From contig JBGVKG010000047.1 of NCBI GenBank assembly GCA_045123575.1, positions 62,001 to 126,000 on the forward strand: a DNA stretch of 64,000 nucleotides, written 5' to 3'. Both the position numbers and the translations under genes were made by a program. Below are positions 44,045 to 53,594 of the stretch, piece after piece (the first letter of the stretch is position 1; each line of letters opens with the position of its first letter). The DNA is from SVEL01 sp045123575. GTDB lineage: Bacteria; Bacillota; Clostridia; Lachnospirales; Lachnospiraceae. The notes below the pieces were generated by a model that saw only the letters and a program-made list of their open reading frames with translations, was not told where the DNA came from and searched no databases.

Positions 44045-44233
44045 CTCATCCTTTCCCTTTCCGCGAAAAGGCATATTGATTACTCCATCTCCAATAGTAG
44101 GTATATACTAGCATAAAATAAAAATATTGTAAACCTCTGCCAATGTATGATAATATTTTCATATTAAGTTTACTTAAACCATTCGTTACATATAATAATC
44201 TATATGTCATACCATATGAAAGGGGATAATAAT

Positions 44234-46054
44234 ATGCGACATAACAAACTAATGAAACTAGCTGCACTATCTATGAGTGCATTAATACTTTTAAGCGGAT
44301 GTACAAAAGGTATTTTCGATTACATCCGTGATGATAATAAAAAACCAGCCATCGACAGCTCCCTAAATGAGAAGGATGCTACCTTTACTGATAAGGAAAA
44401 GGCTGTTCAAAAGGCTTTCGATGAATTTCTAGACGAGATGTATATTGACAATATGTCTTACAGTTTGATATCAACACACTTTGATTTGCACAACCCAGAG
44501 GCGCTAGGTATCACAGAATACGACACTATATGGGGTGAGGACTTTTTAGAAAACTATCAAAATGCCTTAGCTGATGATAAGGAAATGCTGAAGTCCTTGA
44601 AGGAATATGATTACCGTTCACTTACATATGAGCAGCAGCTTATATACGACACCTTGAAGGAATTTTTAAATAATAGCTGTACATTGGATACCTACTATTA
44701 TTTCCAAGAGCCATTCTCTCCATCATCTGGTGCGCAGTTTGAGTTAAATCTCATATTATCTGAATATGCCATAAATGATAAAGAGGATATCGATGATTAC
44801 ATTACAGTCCTTAAGTCATGCGACGAATATGTTGACGAGCTGCTAGAATACGAAATATGGCGCGCCAACAAAGGCTATGCTATGACTGATGCTGCTATAG
44901 ATGATGTAATAGGCCAATGCAATGATATTTTATCTGCCAAAGAACCAGCCTTTATCCCTGTTATATGTGATGTAATAGATAAATGCGATTTTATATCAAA
45001 GGATGAAAAAGCTTCATATAAGCAGACTATCAAAGCTGAGGCCACTGCCAACTATATACCTGCCTATAATAGTATTATTACAGAGCTAAAAAAACTAAAG
45101 GGGTCACGAAATGTAGATGGCGGATTATGCAACTACAAAGATGGTGCAGAATACTACGAAGCTCTTATCAGATTATACACAGGCTCAGACAAAGATATGG
45201 ATAAGTTAATAGCTACTATAGATAAAGAACTATCTAAAACCCTTTTACAGTACTATAACATATCTATGAAAGACCCTGATATATATGACAAGATATCTGG
45301 CGATTTGTCTTACGCAAAAACAAAGCCTGACGATATATTATCTTATCTGATGGAGATGTTAGAGGCAGACTTCCCTGCACCTGCCTGCAGAGAATACAGC
45401 CTAAAATATGTAGCGAAATCTATGGAAAGTTCTTCTAACCCTGCTTTCTATTTAGTACCGCCATATGATAACTACAAACACAACATTATATATGTAAATA
45501 ATAGCGAGGAATATAAAAATATGGATTTATTCCCTCTACTTGCTCACGAGGGAATGCCTGGTCACATGTACCAGAACAACTACTTTTTAAGCCTTAACCC
45601 ACACCCTATCCGTACCCTTTTTGGTTTTAATGGATACGCAGAAGGTTGGGCTCAGTATGTGGAAAGCTACTCATACAAGTGGTCTGGACTGGAAGAAACA
45701 GTTGCAGATATGCTCGTTGCCGACAATCTCTTTGGCTTTGCATTATATTCTAGAGTGGATATAGGTGTAAACTATGAAGGTTGGGATATGGATGATATCG
45801 AGGATTACCTTTCCAATTATTTAACAGATGTAAGCTTCGCCGGTGAATTATATGAGCTATTCATCAATGACCCTGGCGTATATCTTCAGTACTATGTAGG
45901 CTATCTTGAAATACTAGAATTACGAGACTACGCAGCTAAGCAGCTTGAGGACGACTTCAACATAAAGGAATTCCACCGCTTCTTCTTAGAAGTAGGACCA
46001 ACCTATTATGACATTATATTAAAACGTATGAATATGTGGATTAACAATCAGTAA
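44234..46054 (+). CDS. DUF885-family lipoprotein, predicted metallopeptidase
   Basis: 606 residues. Lipobox LLSGCT at about residue 24. The DUF885 family is a set of M2/M3-like helical zinc peptidases; the zinc motif appears as LLAHEGMPGHMYQ (HExxxGH variant, at about residue 440) with a downstream EGWAQYVE carrying the third ligand. An outer-membrane-side or surface peptidase acting on peptides is likely. AGGGG lies eight bases before the ATG at 44234. The next gene (spmA-like) is 70 bases on. Confidence 0.88.
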   Translation: MRHNKLMKLAALSMSALILLSGCTKGIFDYIRDDNKKPAIDSSLNEKDATFTDKEKAVQKAFDEFLDEMYIDNMSYSLISTHFDLHNPEALGITEYDTIWGEDFLENYQNALADDKEMLKSLKEYDYRSLTYEQQLIYDTLKEFLNNSCTLDTYYYFQEPFSPSSGAQFELNLILSEYAINDKEDIDDYITVLKSCDEYVDELLEYEIWRANKGYAMTDAAIDDVIGQCNDILSAKEPAFIPVICDVIDKCDFISKDEKASYKQTIKAEATANYIPAYNSIITELKKLKGSRNVDGGLCNYKDGAEYYEALIRLYTGSDKDMDKLIATIDKELSKTLLQYYNISMKDPDIYDKISGDLSYAKTKPDDILSYLMEMLEADFPAPACREYSLKYVAKSMESSSNPAFYLVPPYDNYKHNIIYVNNSEEYKNMDLFPLLAHEGMPGHMYQNNYFLSLNPHPIRTLFGFNGYAEGWAQYVESYSYKWSGLEETVADMLVADNLFGFALYSRVDIGVNYEGWDMDDIEDYLSNYLTDVSFAGELYELFINDPGVYLQYYVGYLEILELRDYAAKQLEDDFNIKEFHRFFLEVGPTYYDIILKRMNMWINNQ

Positions 46055-46124
46055 TTACATTAAAATATACTTTTACAGTAACTATAAGCATATATTACAC
46101 TAAAAGAAATAATAGGTGTAATAT

Positions 46125-46721
46125 ATGCTTAATTATTTATGGGCAGGTATGATAATCATAGGAATCGTCTACGGTGCTCTTACAGGAAATATGGATGTGT
46201 TGGGTGACGGCGCTCTAGACGCTGCCGGTGAGGCCGTTTCTCTAGCCATCACTTTAGCAGGCGTAGTCAGTATGTGGACTGGACTAATGCGTATCGCTGA
46301 AAAATCTGGTCTCATAGCTGGTGCTACAAGGGCTTTATCGCCTTTTGTAAATTTTATGTTTCCAGAAATCCCATCAGGACACAAAGCAAAAGAATATATC
46401 ACCACTAACATTATCGCCAACATATTTGGACTAGGCTGGGCTGCAACTCCTGCCGGCTTAAAGGCTATGGAGGAATTATCCACCTTAAATAAATCCACCT
46501 ATGCCAGCAACTCTATGTGTACATTCTTGATTTTAAACATTTCCTCACTACAGCTTATCCCTATAAATATGATTGCTTACAGAACTCAATATGGTAGCAC
46601 CAATCCAACTCTTATAGTAGCACCTGCCATATTGGCCACTATTTTTAGCACCTTAGTTGCCATTATATACTGTAAAATTAAACTAAAAACTACTGGAAGA
46701 AATCAAAGAAAGATGTTATGA
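46125..46721 (+). CDS. spmA: Spore maturation protein A-like (nucleoside-recognition domain)
   Basis: 198-residue membrane protein of the SpmA type: LNYLWAGMIIIGIVYGALTGNM, AITLAGVVSMWTGLMRIAEKSGL and NIIANIFGLGWAATPAGLKAMEEL, then a C-terminal span. It partners with SpmB (at 25113) in Bacillus; the two genes are usually adjacent but are 20 kb apart and on opposite strands here. AGGTG lies before the ATG. The MarR gene follows 28 bases later, so they form an operon. Confidence 0.9.
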   Translation: MLNYLWAGMIIIGIVYGALTGNMDVLGDGALDAAGEAVSLAITLAGVVSMWTGLMRIAEKSGLIAGATRALSPFVNFMFPEIPSGHKAKEYITTNIIANIFGLGWAATPAGLKAMEELSTLNKSTYASNSMCTFLILNISSLQLIPINMIAYRTQYGSTNPTLIVAPAILATIFSTLVAIIYCKIKLKTTGRNQRKML

Positions 46722-46749
46722 TAGAAGAAGTAAGCCATAGGAGGCACAG

Positions 46750-47199
46750 ATGAGTTCTAATAGCAAAGCATACGATACTATTAACGAAGTATTAGTAAAA
46801 CTATTTAATGATATAATGCATATAGAAGAGAAGGCTATCATAACTGAGGATTTTAAGGATATCAGTAATAACGATATGCACATTATCGAGGCAATCGGTA
46901 TAAAAGAGCCTAAAAATATGTCTTCTGTAGCTAAGGCTCTGTCGGTAACAGTGGGTACACTGACTATCGCCATTAACAATCTTGTGAAAAAAGGATATGT
47001 TAACAGAGTCCGTAGCGAAAAGGATAGGCGCGTTGTATATATTTCCCTTACTGAGAAGGGCTTAAAAGCATACAATCAACATGCCGAATTCCACAGACAA
47101 ATGATTAACGCAACTATTAATGGTTTGACACCAGATGAGACAGATGTACTTGTACGTGCCCTCTCAAATCTGGTTGATTTCTTCAGAAAATCAAGATAA
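46750..47199 (+). CDS. MarR-family transcriptional regulator
   Basis: 149 residues. Winged helix with SSVAKALSVTVGTLTIAINNLVKKGYVNRVRSEKDRRVVYISLTEKG (recognition helix and wing), flanked by dimerisation helices. The early part NDMHIIEAIGIKEPKNM resembles FabT/fatty-acid-type MarR regulators, but ligand and targets are unknown. AGGAGG lies five bases before the ATG. It is followed 19 bases later by a 50-residue protein. Confidence 0.9.
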   Translation: MSSNSKAYDTINEVLVKLFNDIMHIEEKAIITEDFKDISNNDMHIIEAIGIKEPKNMSSVAKALSVTVGTLTIAINNLVKKGYVNRVRSEKDRRVVYISLTEKGLKAYNQHAEFHRQMINATINGLTPDETDVLVRALSNLVDFFRKSR

Positions 47200-47218
47200 A
47201 TACAAAGGAGGACAATAT

Positions 47219-47371
47219 ATGGAGCGTAATTTTATAGATTTAGGAGACTTGGAAAGCGTTTTATCAGAGCTTGGCGATATAAACTATTCCGAGGAAATGA
47301 TGACAGAAGAAATGAAGGCTTCCCAGTTAAGATGTGAAAATTATATTGAGAAGCATATGGATGACGAATAA
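47219..47371 (+). CDS. Small acidic protein, 50 residues
   Basis: The 50-residue frame starts at the ATG at 47219, with AAAGGAGG immediately upstream. It is acidic and helical (MERNFIDLGDLESVLSELGD), with no membrane segment. It lies 19 bases after the MarR gene and before the terminator, so it is the last gene of the unit; a regulatory partner of MarR is possible but not shown. A longer 78-residue frame overlaps marR and lacks its own ribosome site. Confidence 0.75.
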   Translation: MERNFIDLGDLESVLSELGDINYSEEMMTEEMKASQLRCENYIEKHMDDE

Positions 47372-47383
47372 GATTTACACAAG

Positions 47384-47427
47384 AAGGTGTATTAAGAATT
47401 CTATGAAAGAATCTTAATACACCTTTT
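47384..47427 (+). terminator. Bidirectional terminator between the spmA-marR unit and the ABC permease
   Basis: AAGGTGTATTAAGA pairs perfectly with TCTTAATACACCTT; T-rich tails lie on both sides, so it can stop the plus-strand unit and the convergent ABC permease gene whose stop is at 47434. Confidence 0.85.
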
Positions 47428-47433
47428 ATAATG

Positions 47434-49617
47434 CTACAATCCAAATAATGTTAGGTACTTCATCTCCTCTACACCTAGGAAGTATAGAATTATCGGCCCT
47501 ATAAATATAGCTACCGATATAAATATAGATATACCATTACTTCTAACTCTTTTAACAAGCCACGAAGTCACTAGCAATATAACAAAGAGTTGTACAAATC
47601 TCATAACATATAAGTATGTAATATATATACCAACTGACACCCACTGGGGCAACTTGTATAAATGCTCTAGGCTATATGCTGGGGCATCCAAAAATTCTGT
47701 GCCATATTTATCTATTATACTAACTAGCTGCGGCAACCAAATAGTACCATAAATCACAGCTATACTTACTATACCTATTATATATTTATATACTATATAT
47801 CGACGTTTACCGTAGCGTGTAGATTTTATCAATCTATCTTCGCCTCTACTATAATCAGCCGATATAGATGTAGCCACACATACTATGGTAAATAATGACG
47901 ATAATATTGCTAATACAATATTCTCTGTTTTTATAGAACTAGCACCACCTGTGAGAAATAGGTATCCGTCATTATTCAAATAGTAACTACCCTCTTTTGT
48001 TGACAAATATTCCGCATAGCTGTCTATTTTCTGCAAAGCACTTTTGGCCAACTCATAGCTTAGATACTCCTTGCTTGATGGACGGTCTGCATACTCCTCA
48101 AGCTTTTCTTCAACAAATTCCATCTGCTTTTGTATATACTCATCCGTAGTTTCAGAATACATACCCTCAATGCTCGACGCATACATATCATAATAATAAT
48201 TGCCATCATATTGACTACGTTCATTAGCCGGTACAAAAACCATATATGCTACAACAAGCCCAATAATATGTATTAGCGCAACTCTATATGCTATAAACGA
48301 CTTATAAAACTCGTGCCTAAGCATACCTGTATGATGGCACTTCCTCTTGATGATATTAAAACCTTCAAATCTCACTATCTCCTTCTCATTAGATATAGCA
48401 TAAATACGTATACCTACTGCAAACATTACGCACATAAGCAGAACCATACATATAATATACACTGTCAGTTTATCATAGGCATGTCCCAATATCTCCACAC
48501 ACTGAAACCTTGAAAGTATCTGCTCTGTTTGACCAAACTCTACTGGGTTAAAAGTTTTAAGAGGCAACAAGTACGATGTATCCGAAATTGCATTATATCC
48601 ATACATTAATGCACCAACAATTGTTCCTGATACAAGATACACCCATATAGCTCGCCTAAAGATACTGCTAACCAAAAAGAATAATGCCACACACATAAAG
48701 AAAAATAAAAATTTTAAGAATATGTATATTCCTATATATTGTCCTACACTTATACCTAAAGCACATAATGAATATCCCATCACAGACTGAATAGGTCTAG
48801 TTAAATCTCCTAAACCATATATATTTTGTGCTATAAGCAGGGTCTCACCATACAGCAGCAATGTCACAACTATACCTATAGCCATAAGAGCAAATGCCTT
48901 TACAATTCCATGATATGCCCTTCCCTTCTTGGTAGTCTTTGATAATATAAGCAGATTTTTCTCTCGCTCGTATGTAATAGCTAAAACCGCACCAAACAAC
49001 ATACATATAACAACCATCAAATCTGTAGTTACATTATCCAGAAATAGGTTTATGCCTCTAGATGCTTGATGATAAGGCTTAATATTATTTAATTGTTCAT
49101 AAATATCTATACTTTTTTGTGCCCTCTCATACTCAAAAGTTCCTTCCTGAAGGCGCTTTAATATCCTTTTAGAATTTTTCTTTATGTTCTCTAAGACATT
49201 CTCATACGTTATAGTTTCCTGAACCTCTGCCAACACTTCCTCATATAAGGGAATTTCATCGTAAATATCAACCGTATATTTAAGATACTCTCCTGATGCA
49301 TACACATCCTCTATACTAGCTATTTCTTCTTCCGTTATAAAGTCATCGTACACATCTGGCATACTCATATATGACTCAAAGCTACTTATTAACTGAAGTT
49401 GCTCAATCTGTTTGGTTATATATAACTGCTTTTCACTATCTGTTAGGTATGCAATATCCTCATTTAGTTGCCTGTACTCCTGATATGTAATGCTGCTATA
49501 TTCGTCGATTTGTATCTGCTGCCAGTATATAAGGCCTCCATTCACAAGCATTGCTATCAACAGAAATATGATAAAGGACTTATTGCCAAGTATTTTTATT
49601 ATCTCATTCTTAAGCAT
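47434..49617 (-). CDS. ABC-2-type transporter permease, duplicated
   Basis: 727 residues with two similar halves. Each begins with a short basic leader and a transmembrane span (MLKNEIIKILGNKSFIIFLL; MLRHEFYKSFIAYRVALIHI), followed by a long extracytoplasmic loop (about residues 40-190 and 460-540) and a bundle of membrane helices. This is the layout of ABC-2 permeases linked to peptide or bacitracin/lantibiotic export and immunity. The start at 49617 follows GGAGG and lies 15 bases after the end of the ATPase gene. Confidence 0.85.
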   Translation of the reverse strand: MLKNEIIKILGNKSFIIFLLIAMLVNGGLIYWQQIQIDEYSSITYQEYRQLNEDIAYLTDSEKQLYITKQIEQLQLISSFESYMSMPDVYDDFITEEEIASIEDVYASGEYLKYTVDIYDEIPLYEEVLAEVQETITYENVLENIKKNSKRILKRLQEGTFEYERAQKSIDIYEQLNNIKPYHQASRGINLFLDNVTTDLMVVICMLFGAVLAITYEREKNLLILSKTTKKGRAYHGIVKAFALMAIGIVVTLLLYGETLLIAQNIYGLGDLTRPIQSVMGYSLCALGISVGQYIGIYIFLKFLFFFMCVALFFLVSSIFRRAIWVYLVSGTIVGALMYGYNAISDTSYLLPLKTFNPVEFGQTEQILSRFQCVEILGHAYDKLTVYIICMVLLMCVMFAVGIRIYAISNEKEIVRFEGFNIIKRKCHHTGMLRHEFYKSFIAYRVALIHIIGLVVAYMVFVPANERSQYDGNYYYDMYASSIEGMYSETTDEYIQKQMEFVEEKLEEYADRPSSKEYLSYELAKSALQKIDSYAEYLSTKEGSYYLNNDGYLFLTGGASSIKTENIVLAILSSLFTIVCVATSISADYSRGEDRLIKSTRYGKRRYIVYKYIIGIVSIAVIYGTIWLPQLVSIIDKYGTEFLDAPAYSLEHLYKLPQWVSVGIYITYLYVMRFVQLFVILLVTSWLVKRVRSNGISIFISVAIFIGPIILYFLGVEEMKYLTLFGL

Positions 49618-49631
49618 ATATTCCTCCACCA

Positions 49632-50339
49632 TTATCCAAACAGTCTCATATACATCTCTTCCAGACTTTCCCCTATAGTAGAGGCATCCCCTAATACTCT
49701 ATGCGCTATAATCTTTCCATGCCTCATAACTAATATTTCTTTAGCTATAGGCTCTATATCCGATACAACATGAGTTGAAACTATGATAATCTTATCTTCT
49801 GCCATATCCTTTATGAGATTTCTAACCGCCACTCTCTGCATGGGGTCCAGTCCCGCTGTAGGTTCATCCAATATAACTATATCTGGATTGCCTAAAAGGG
49901 CCTGTGCTATAAGCGCTCTCTGCTTCATTCCACCTGAGAAACCACCTAGCTTACGATTTCTGACCTGCCACAAGTCAACCCTTTCTAGCAAATCTTTTAC
50001 CTGTACATCCGCATCACGCTTTTTCACGCCCTTCAATGCTGCCATATAGTACATAAATCTAAACACTGTCAGATTATCAAAAACAGACTGCTGCTGTGGC
50101 ATATATCCGATACGACTTATGTACTTTTGCTTAAGTATTTTAGCATCCTCTCCGTCTAAGGATATAGTTCCCTCATCACTTTTTATATTTTTAGTCATGA
50201 TATTCATAAGCGTAGATTTACCAGCTCCATTTGGCCCGAGGATACCATATATACCATTGGTAAACTGAAAGGAAAAGTTATCAAGTGCTTTTACTGCTTT
50301 ATATGATTTTGATATATTCCTTAGTTCTAATGTAATCAT
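49632..50339 (-). CDS. ABC transporter ATP-binding protein
   Basis: 235 residues. Walker A GILGPNGAGKSTLMN at about residues 33-47, Q-loop MPQQQSVFDNLT, signature LGGFSGGMKQRALIAQALLG, Walker B IVILDEPTAGLDP and H-loop STH are all intact. Cytoplasmic engine for the permease downstream. The lipoprotein upstream and a LytTR/AgrC-like pair make it part of a peptide-sensing or peptide-resistance locus. Confidence 0.95.
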   Translation of the reverse strand: MITLELRNISKSYKAVKALDNFSFQFTNGIYGILGPNGAGKSTLMNIMTKNIKSDEGTISLDGEDAKILKQKYISRIGYMPQQQSVFDNLTVFRFMYYMAALKGVKKRDADVQVKDLLERVDLWQVRNRKLGGFSGGMKQRALIAQALLGNPDIVILDEPTAGLDPMQRVAVRNLIKDMAEDKIIIVSTHVVSDIEPIAKEILVMRHGKIIAHRVLGDASTIGESLEEMYMRLFG

Positions 50340-50357
50340 AATTATTGTCCTTTAATA

Positions 50358-51599
50358 TTATTCATCAAGTTTATCGTGCTCAAATCCTGTAAAACTACCT
50401 ATATATGTAGCTTTTTGTAATAAATTAGCTAAATCTTCCGTTTCCTTCCACCACATTTGTTGTTCCGCAAACGGTTTTACATATATTATCTTATCTCCTA
50501 TGGTTGTCCAAAAAATAAAATAGTCATCATATGTAAGCTTCTCTATCTCTTTTAGATTCTCATTATAAAAAGTATACTCCGTTTCATAGTAACCACTTTT
50601 TTCAACGTACGAGGTTAACAACGCCAATTTGCCATCAATTACTGCCGCAACTATTCCCACTTCTGTTTCTGGCGTTTTAAATTCATACTTTTGCTGAATA
50701 TCAGATAATTTTCTATAATAAAGCTGTGTATCATCATGGCACAAAATATAATCACCTAATACTCCTATTACAAAATGAGAACCTAATTCCTCAAATAATA
50801 ACTGGCATTGTTCAATGTTTTGATCAATGCGATATACATACATTTTATTTAACATATAATTTTTGCTAACAGCATATATATATACTCCATCAAATACGAA
50901 TTGCACAGTCATCTCAATATCTTCTTTATCTTTTTCTGCATACTCTACTGCTGAATAATCGTACAAATCAACACTATATATTGCATTCGTATATTCTGTT
51001 TCACTATCGATTCTCTGATTTCCAAAATCATCTGTTATATATTCGCTTATAGTTACACAAACCTTAGGACCTCCAAACCAAACCTGACCTCCTGCAACAA
51101 TAACTCCTGCTGTCATTATATCCGATTGAGTAATTCCCTCTACAGTCAACTTATGTTTTCTATTGCTTCCATCCAACTCTGCCTCAAAAATATCTGTATA
51201 GTACTTTGTAGTGGTTTTTATCTTATTATCTGCTATCGTTTCATCTTCACTTATCGCATACTTTTCGAATATAAATAACCTTTCATTATATTCAATTACA
51301 AATGAACTATTATCCTCTCTTCTTTCCTCATTACCTATTGCAAAAGCTGTACAAGTTTCCTTTGTATGATCACATACTGGTTCTGTACATATGTAGTCAA
51401 AACTTATGTTCTCCCAATCTGAATACATAATTCGATCCTGATTTGATATGAGCATCTCACTATCGCTAAAATAGTATGAATATGCAAGCATCCCTTCTAA
51501 CTCAGTTGACATTTTAGGCCTTTCTTCCTTTTTATCTGCACACGATGTCATGATACAGCATAGCAACATCAACACACACAGCCTAGTTACTTTTTTCAT
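50358..51599 (-). CDS. Lipoprotein, predicted beta-propeller-like, ABC-linked
   Basis: 413 residues with lipobox MTSCAD at about residue 20. The mature part consists of short strands such as YIYAVSKNYMLNKMYVYRIDQ and DYILCHDDTQLYYRKLSDIQ, suggesting a propeller or repeated blades. No enzyme motif. It lies 18 bases from the ABC ATPase gene. A degraded paralogue lies upstream (51731-52260), sharing the C-terminal end EHDKLD. Such lipoproteins may bind the peptide substrate or protect against it; this is inference. Confidence 0.75.
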   Translation of the reverse strand: MKKVTRLCVLMLLCCIMTSCADKKEERPKMSTELEGMLAYSYYFSDSEMLISNQDRIMYSDWENISFDYICTEPVCDHTKETCTAFAIGNEERREDNSSFVIEYNERLFIFEKYAISEDETIADNKIKTTTKYYTDIFEAELDGSNRKHKLTVEGITQSDIMTAGVIVAGGQVWFGGPKVCVTISEYITDDFGNQRIDSETEYTNAIYSVDLYDYSAVEYAEKDKEDIEMTVQFVFDGVYIYAVSKNYMLNKMYVYRIDQNIEQCQLLFEELGSHFVIGVLGDYILCHDDTQLYYRKLSDIQQKYEFKTPETEVGIVAAVIDGKLALLTSYVEKSGYYETEYTFYNENLKEIEKLTYDDYFIFWTTIGDKIIYVKPFAEQQMWWKETEDLANLLQKATYIGSFTGFEHDKLDE

Positions 51600-51730
51600 T
51601 TAATATCCCTCCTGAATATAGCTATTTCTGTTTATTTAAAATTACAATTATATTCTTAAGAAAATGCTGATATTTTTCTTAATACCAAATAGCTGCTAAA
51701 AACATGGACCTTCCTTATTCTAAAAAAATA

Positions 51731-52260
51731 TTAATCCAATTTGTCGTGTTCCGCTCCACCACCTGTATAACTCTCCCCTTCAAATATTTTCTTCTCATCT
51801 GGATTTGTCAATACCCTATAATACATACTTCCTTCTTGATCATAGTAGAATAGTCTATTATCTAATTCCCCAATAACATTGCAATAATTATCCTCCTTAA
51901 AAATAAATTTACTTATATTATTTTTCTCATCTATACAATAAACAGATAACACACCCTTCTCCATACTACTTATACTAGCATATATACATTTTTCTCCAAC
52001 TATAAAGGTTGTAGAATAATCCATATCTGTTAGATTAGTTTCCGAGGCATATTCTGTTACAGTATAATCATTCAAATCAACTGCAAATATATGGTTATCG
52101 CAACTATATATATCCCTTATTCAGCTCATATATAGTACAATCCTCCTTCTTTTACTATTCCTTTGGATATAAAAAATGATGATATCCTTTTTGCCAGATA
52201 TACAAGCATATTTCTCGCCTCCTGACAAAAAGATACCATCATATATATTTTTTTCAACTC
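51731..52260 (-). pseudogene. Degraded paralogue of the ABC-linked lipoprotein
   Basis: The intact 3' part encodes about 114 residues ending in GGGAEHDKLD, matching the end GFEHDKLDE of the neighbouring lipoprotein. Upstream the frame is broken: around 52095-52130 the frame that reads IYSCDNHIFAVDLNDY, like IYSVDLYDYSAVEY in the paralogue, is cut off by a stop, and the similar upstream part (IYDGIFLSGGEKYACISG) lies in a different frame. There is no start or signal peptide. It is thus a remnant of a second copy, probably after a duplication. Confidence 0.65.
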
Positions 52261-52301
52261 AACCTGCAAAAATGGTCGTTTTTTCTGCGGTTTTGGCACA
52301 T

Positions 52302-53594
52302 TTATGCATTTTCAAGCACAATTACAGCACTAAATATTTGCTTCTCTTGATTCAAAACACAGCTTCCATTATATTTTTTTGCTACCTCTTCTACACTTTT
52401 TAACCCAAATCCATGTACATCTTTATGTTCCTTTGTCGTTGTTATCTTTCCCTTATTTATTTTAACTTTTCCATTAAACGTATTTACTACACGAATGCTG
52501 ATGTAATTACCCATCTGTCGCATATGAAGTTCGATGTTTCTATGTTCTTCATCAACCAACTCATTAGCTTCAATAGCATTGTCTAATAAATTTCCTAATA
52601 TAATACACATGTCATACATATCTATTTTATTACTTTTTGCTAAATATATTGAATGCTGAAAGCTTATTTTTTTTGCGTCCATTACCTCTTTTTTTACTGT
52701 AATCAATGCGTCAACTGCTTCATTACCTGTAAAAGCTATAGGACTTGACAATAAAATGTCATCACATATATCATTAATTCTTTTCACTCCATCATTTGTA
52801 TTTCTTTCCAATGATTCCTTTAATGCAAAAAGTTGATTTTTCAAATCATGCATTGTCTTATTCGTTATCTTTTGTTTATTAGATAATTCCTTATAATACT
52901 CTGCCTTATATTCTAAATCCTGTTTTACCATTTGCTCCCTTGTCTTTTCTGCCATCAACTTTTGATAATGCTCGAACAAATAAAACAGTAATATATTTGA
53001 CACAATTAAGATAATAACTGCTAATGCAGAGAATTTTAAGAGCCTTCCAGCATATGCTTGATACATATATTCTGACATAACAAAAATCACTAAAAAAGTA
53101 GCTACAGGGTGCACCATTAAAGCTATATAAAACGCATTAGAAACTCTAACATCCGTTGGCTCACTAAAATATGTAAATGCTCTTATCAGTACAAACATCG
53201 CAAGTTTTGATATCAATACACCCTGTATGTAGAAGAATATATTTTGACTAAGTTGCTCCACTGTCATACTTGATAATGCTGTTAGAATTAAGCCAATAAT
53301 TATCTCAAATAAAATATACAATATCATCAACAACGCTGAAAATAGCATCCTTTTAATGCTCGACATCTCATAAAGAAAAGATAATACTACAATCAATCCA
53401 AACCCAGCTAAACTAGACAGTATTTGATTTTCAGTAAAAAACATAACTCCTGTACGCATAGCTATAACAACTGTTAGCACTATCGATTTATGATAAAATG
53501 TTATTCTTTTTAAAGGTGCTATAAGTTTAAAAAAACTCAATGTAATTAAAACTTCTAAGATAAATCCGATAATATCAATAAATTCAAATAACAT
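52302..53594 (-). CDS. AgrC-like sensor histidine kinase
   Basis: 430 residues. About six membrane spans fill residues 1-205, followed by a kinase domain of the GHKL type with the AgrC-style H-box KTMHDLKNQLFALKE at about residue 247, N-box GNLLDNAIEAN at about 336 and G-box GFGLKSVEEVAKKYNG at about 398. Typical sensor of small peptides. It is encoded with its LytTR response regulator (one base apart). No AgrB/AgrD peptide-maker was seen, so it may sense foreign or self peptides exported by other means. Confidence 0.92.
   Translation of the reverse strand: MLFEFIDIIGFILEVLITLSFFKLIAPLKRITFYHKSIVLTVVIAMRTGVMFFTENQILSSLAGFGLIVVLSFLYEMSSIKRMLFSALLMILYILFEIIIGLILTALSSMTVEQLSQNIFFYIQGVLISKLAMFVLIRAFTYFSEPTDVRVSNAFYIALMVHPVATFLVIFVMSEYMYQAYAGRLLKFSALAVIILIVSNILLFYLFEHYQKLMAEKTREQMVKQDLEYKAEYYKELSNKQKITNKTMHDLKNQLFALKESLERNTNDGVKRINDICDDILLSSPIAFTGNEAVDALITVKKEVMDAKKISFQHSIYLAKSNKIDMYDMCIILGNLLDNAIEANELVDEEHRNIELHMRQMGNYISIRVVNTFNGKVKINKGKITTTKEHKDVHGFGLKSVEEVAKKYNGSCVLNQEKQIFSAVIVLENA

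Noticed and set aside
52176..52403. 75-codon plus-strand frame
   Set aside because: Lies over the pseudogene and the kinase C-terminus in antisense; no ribosome site.
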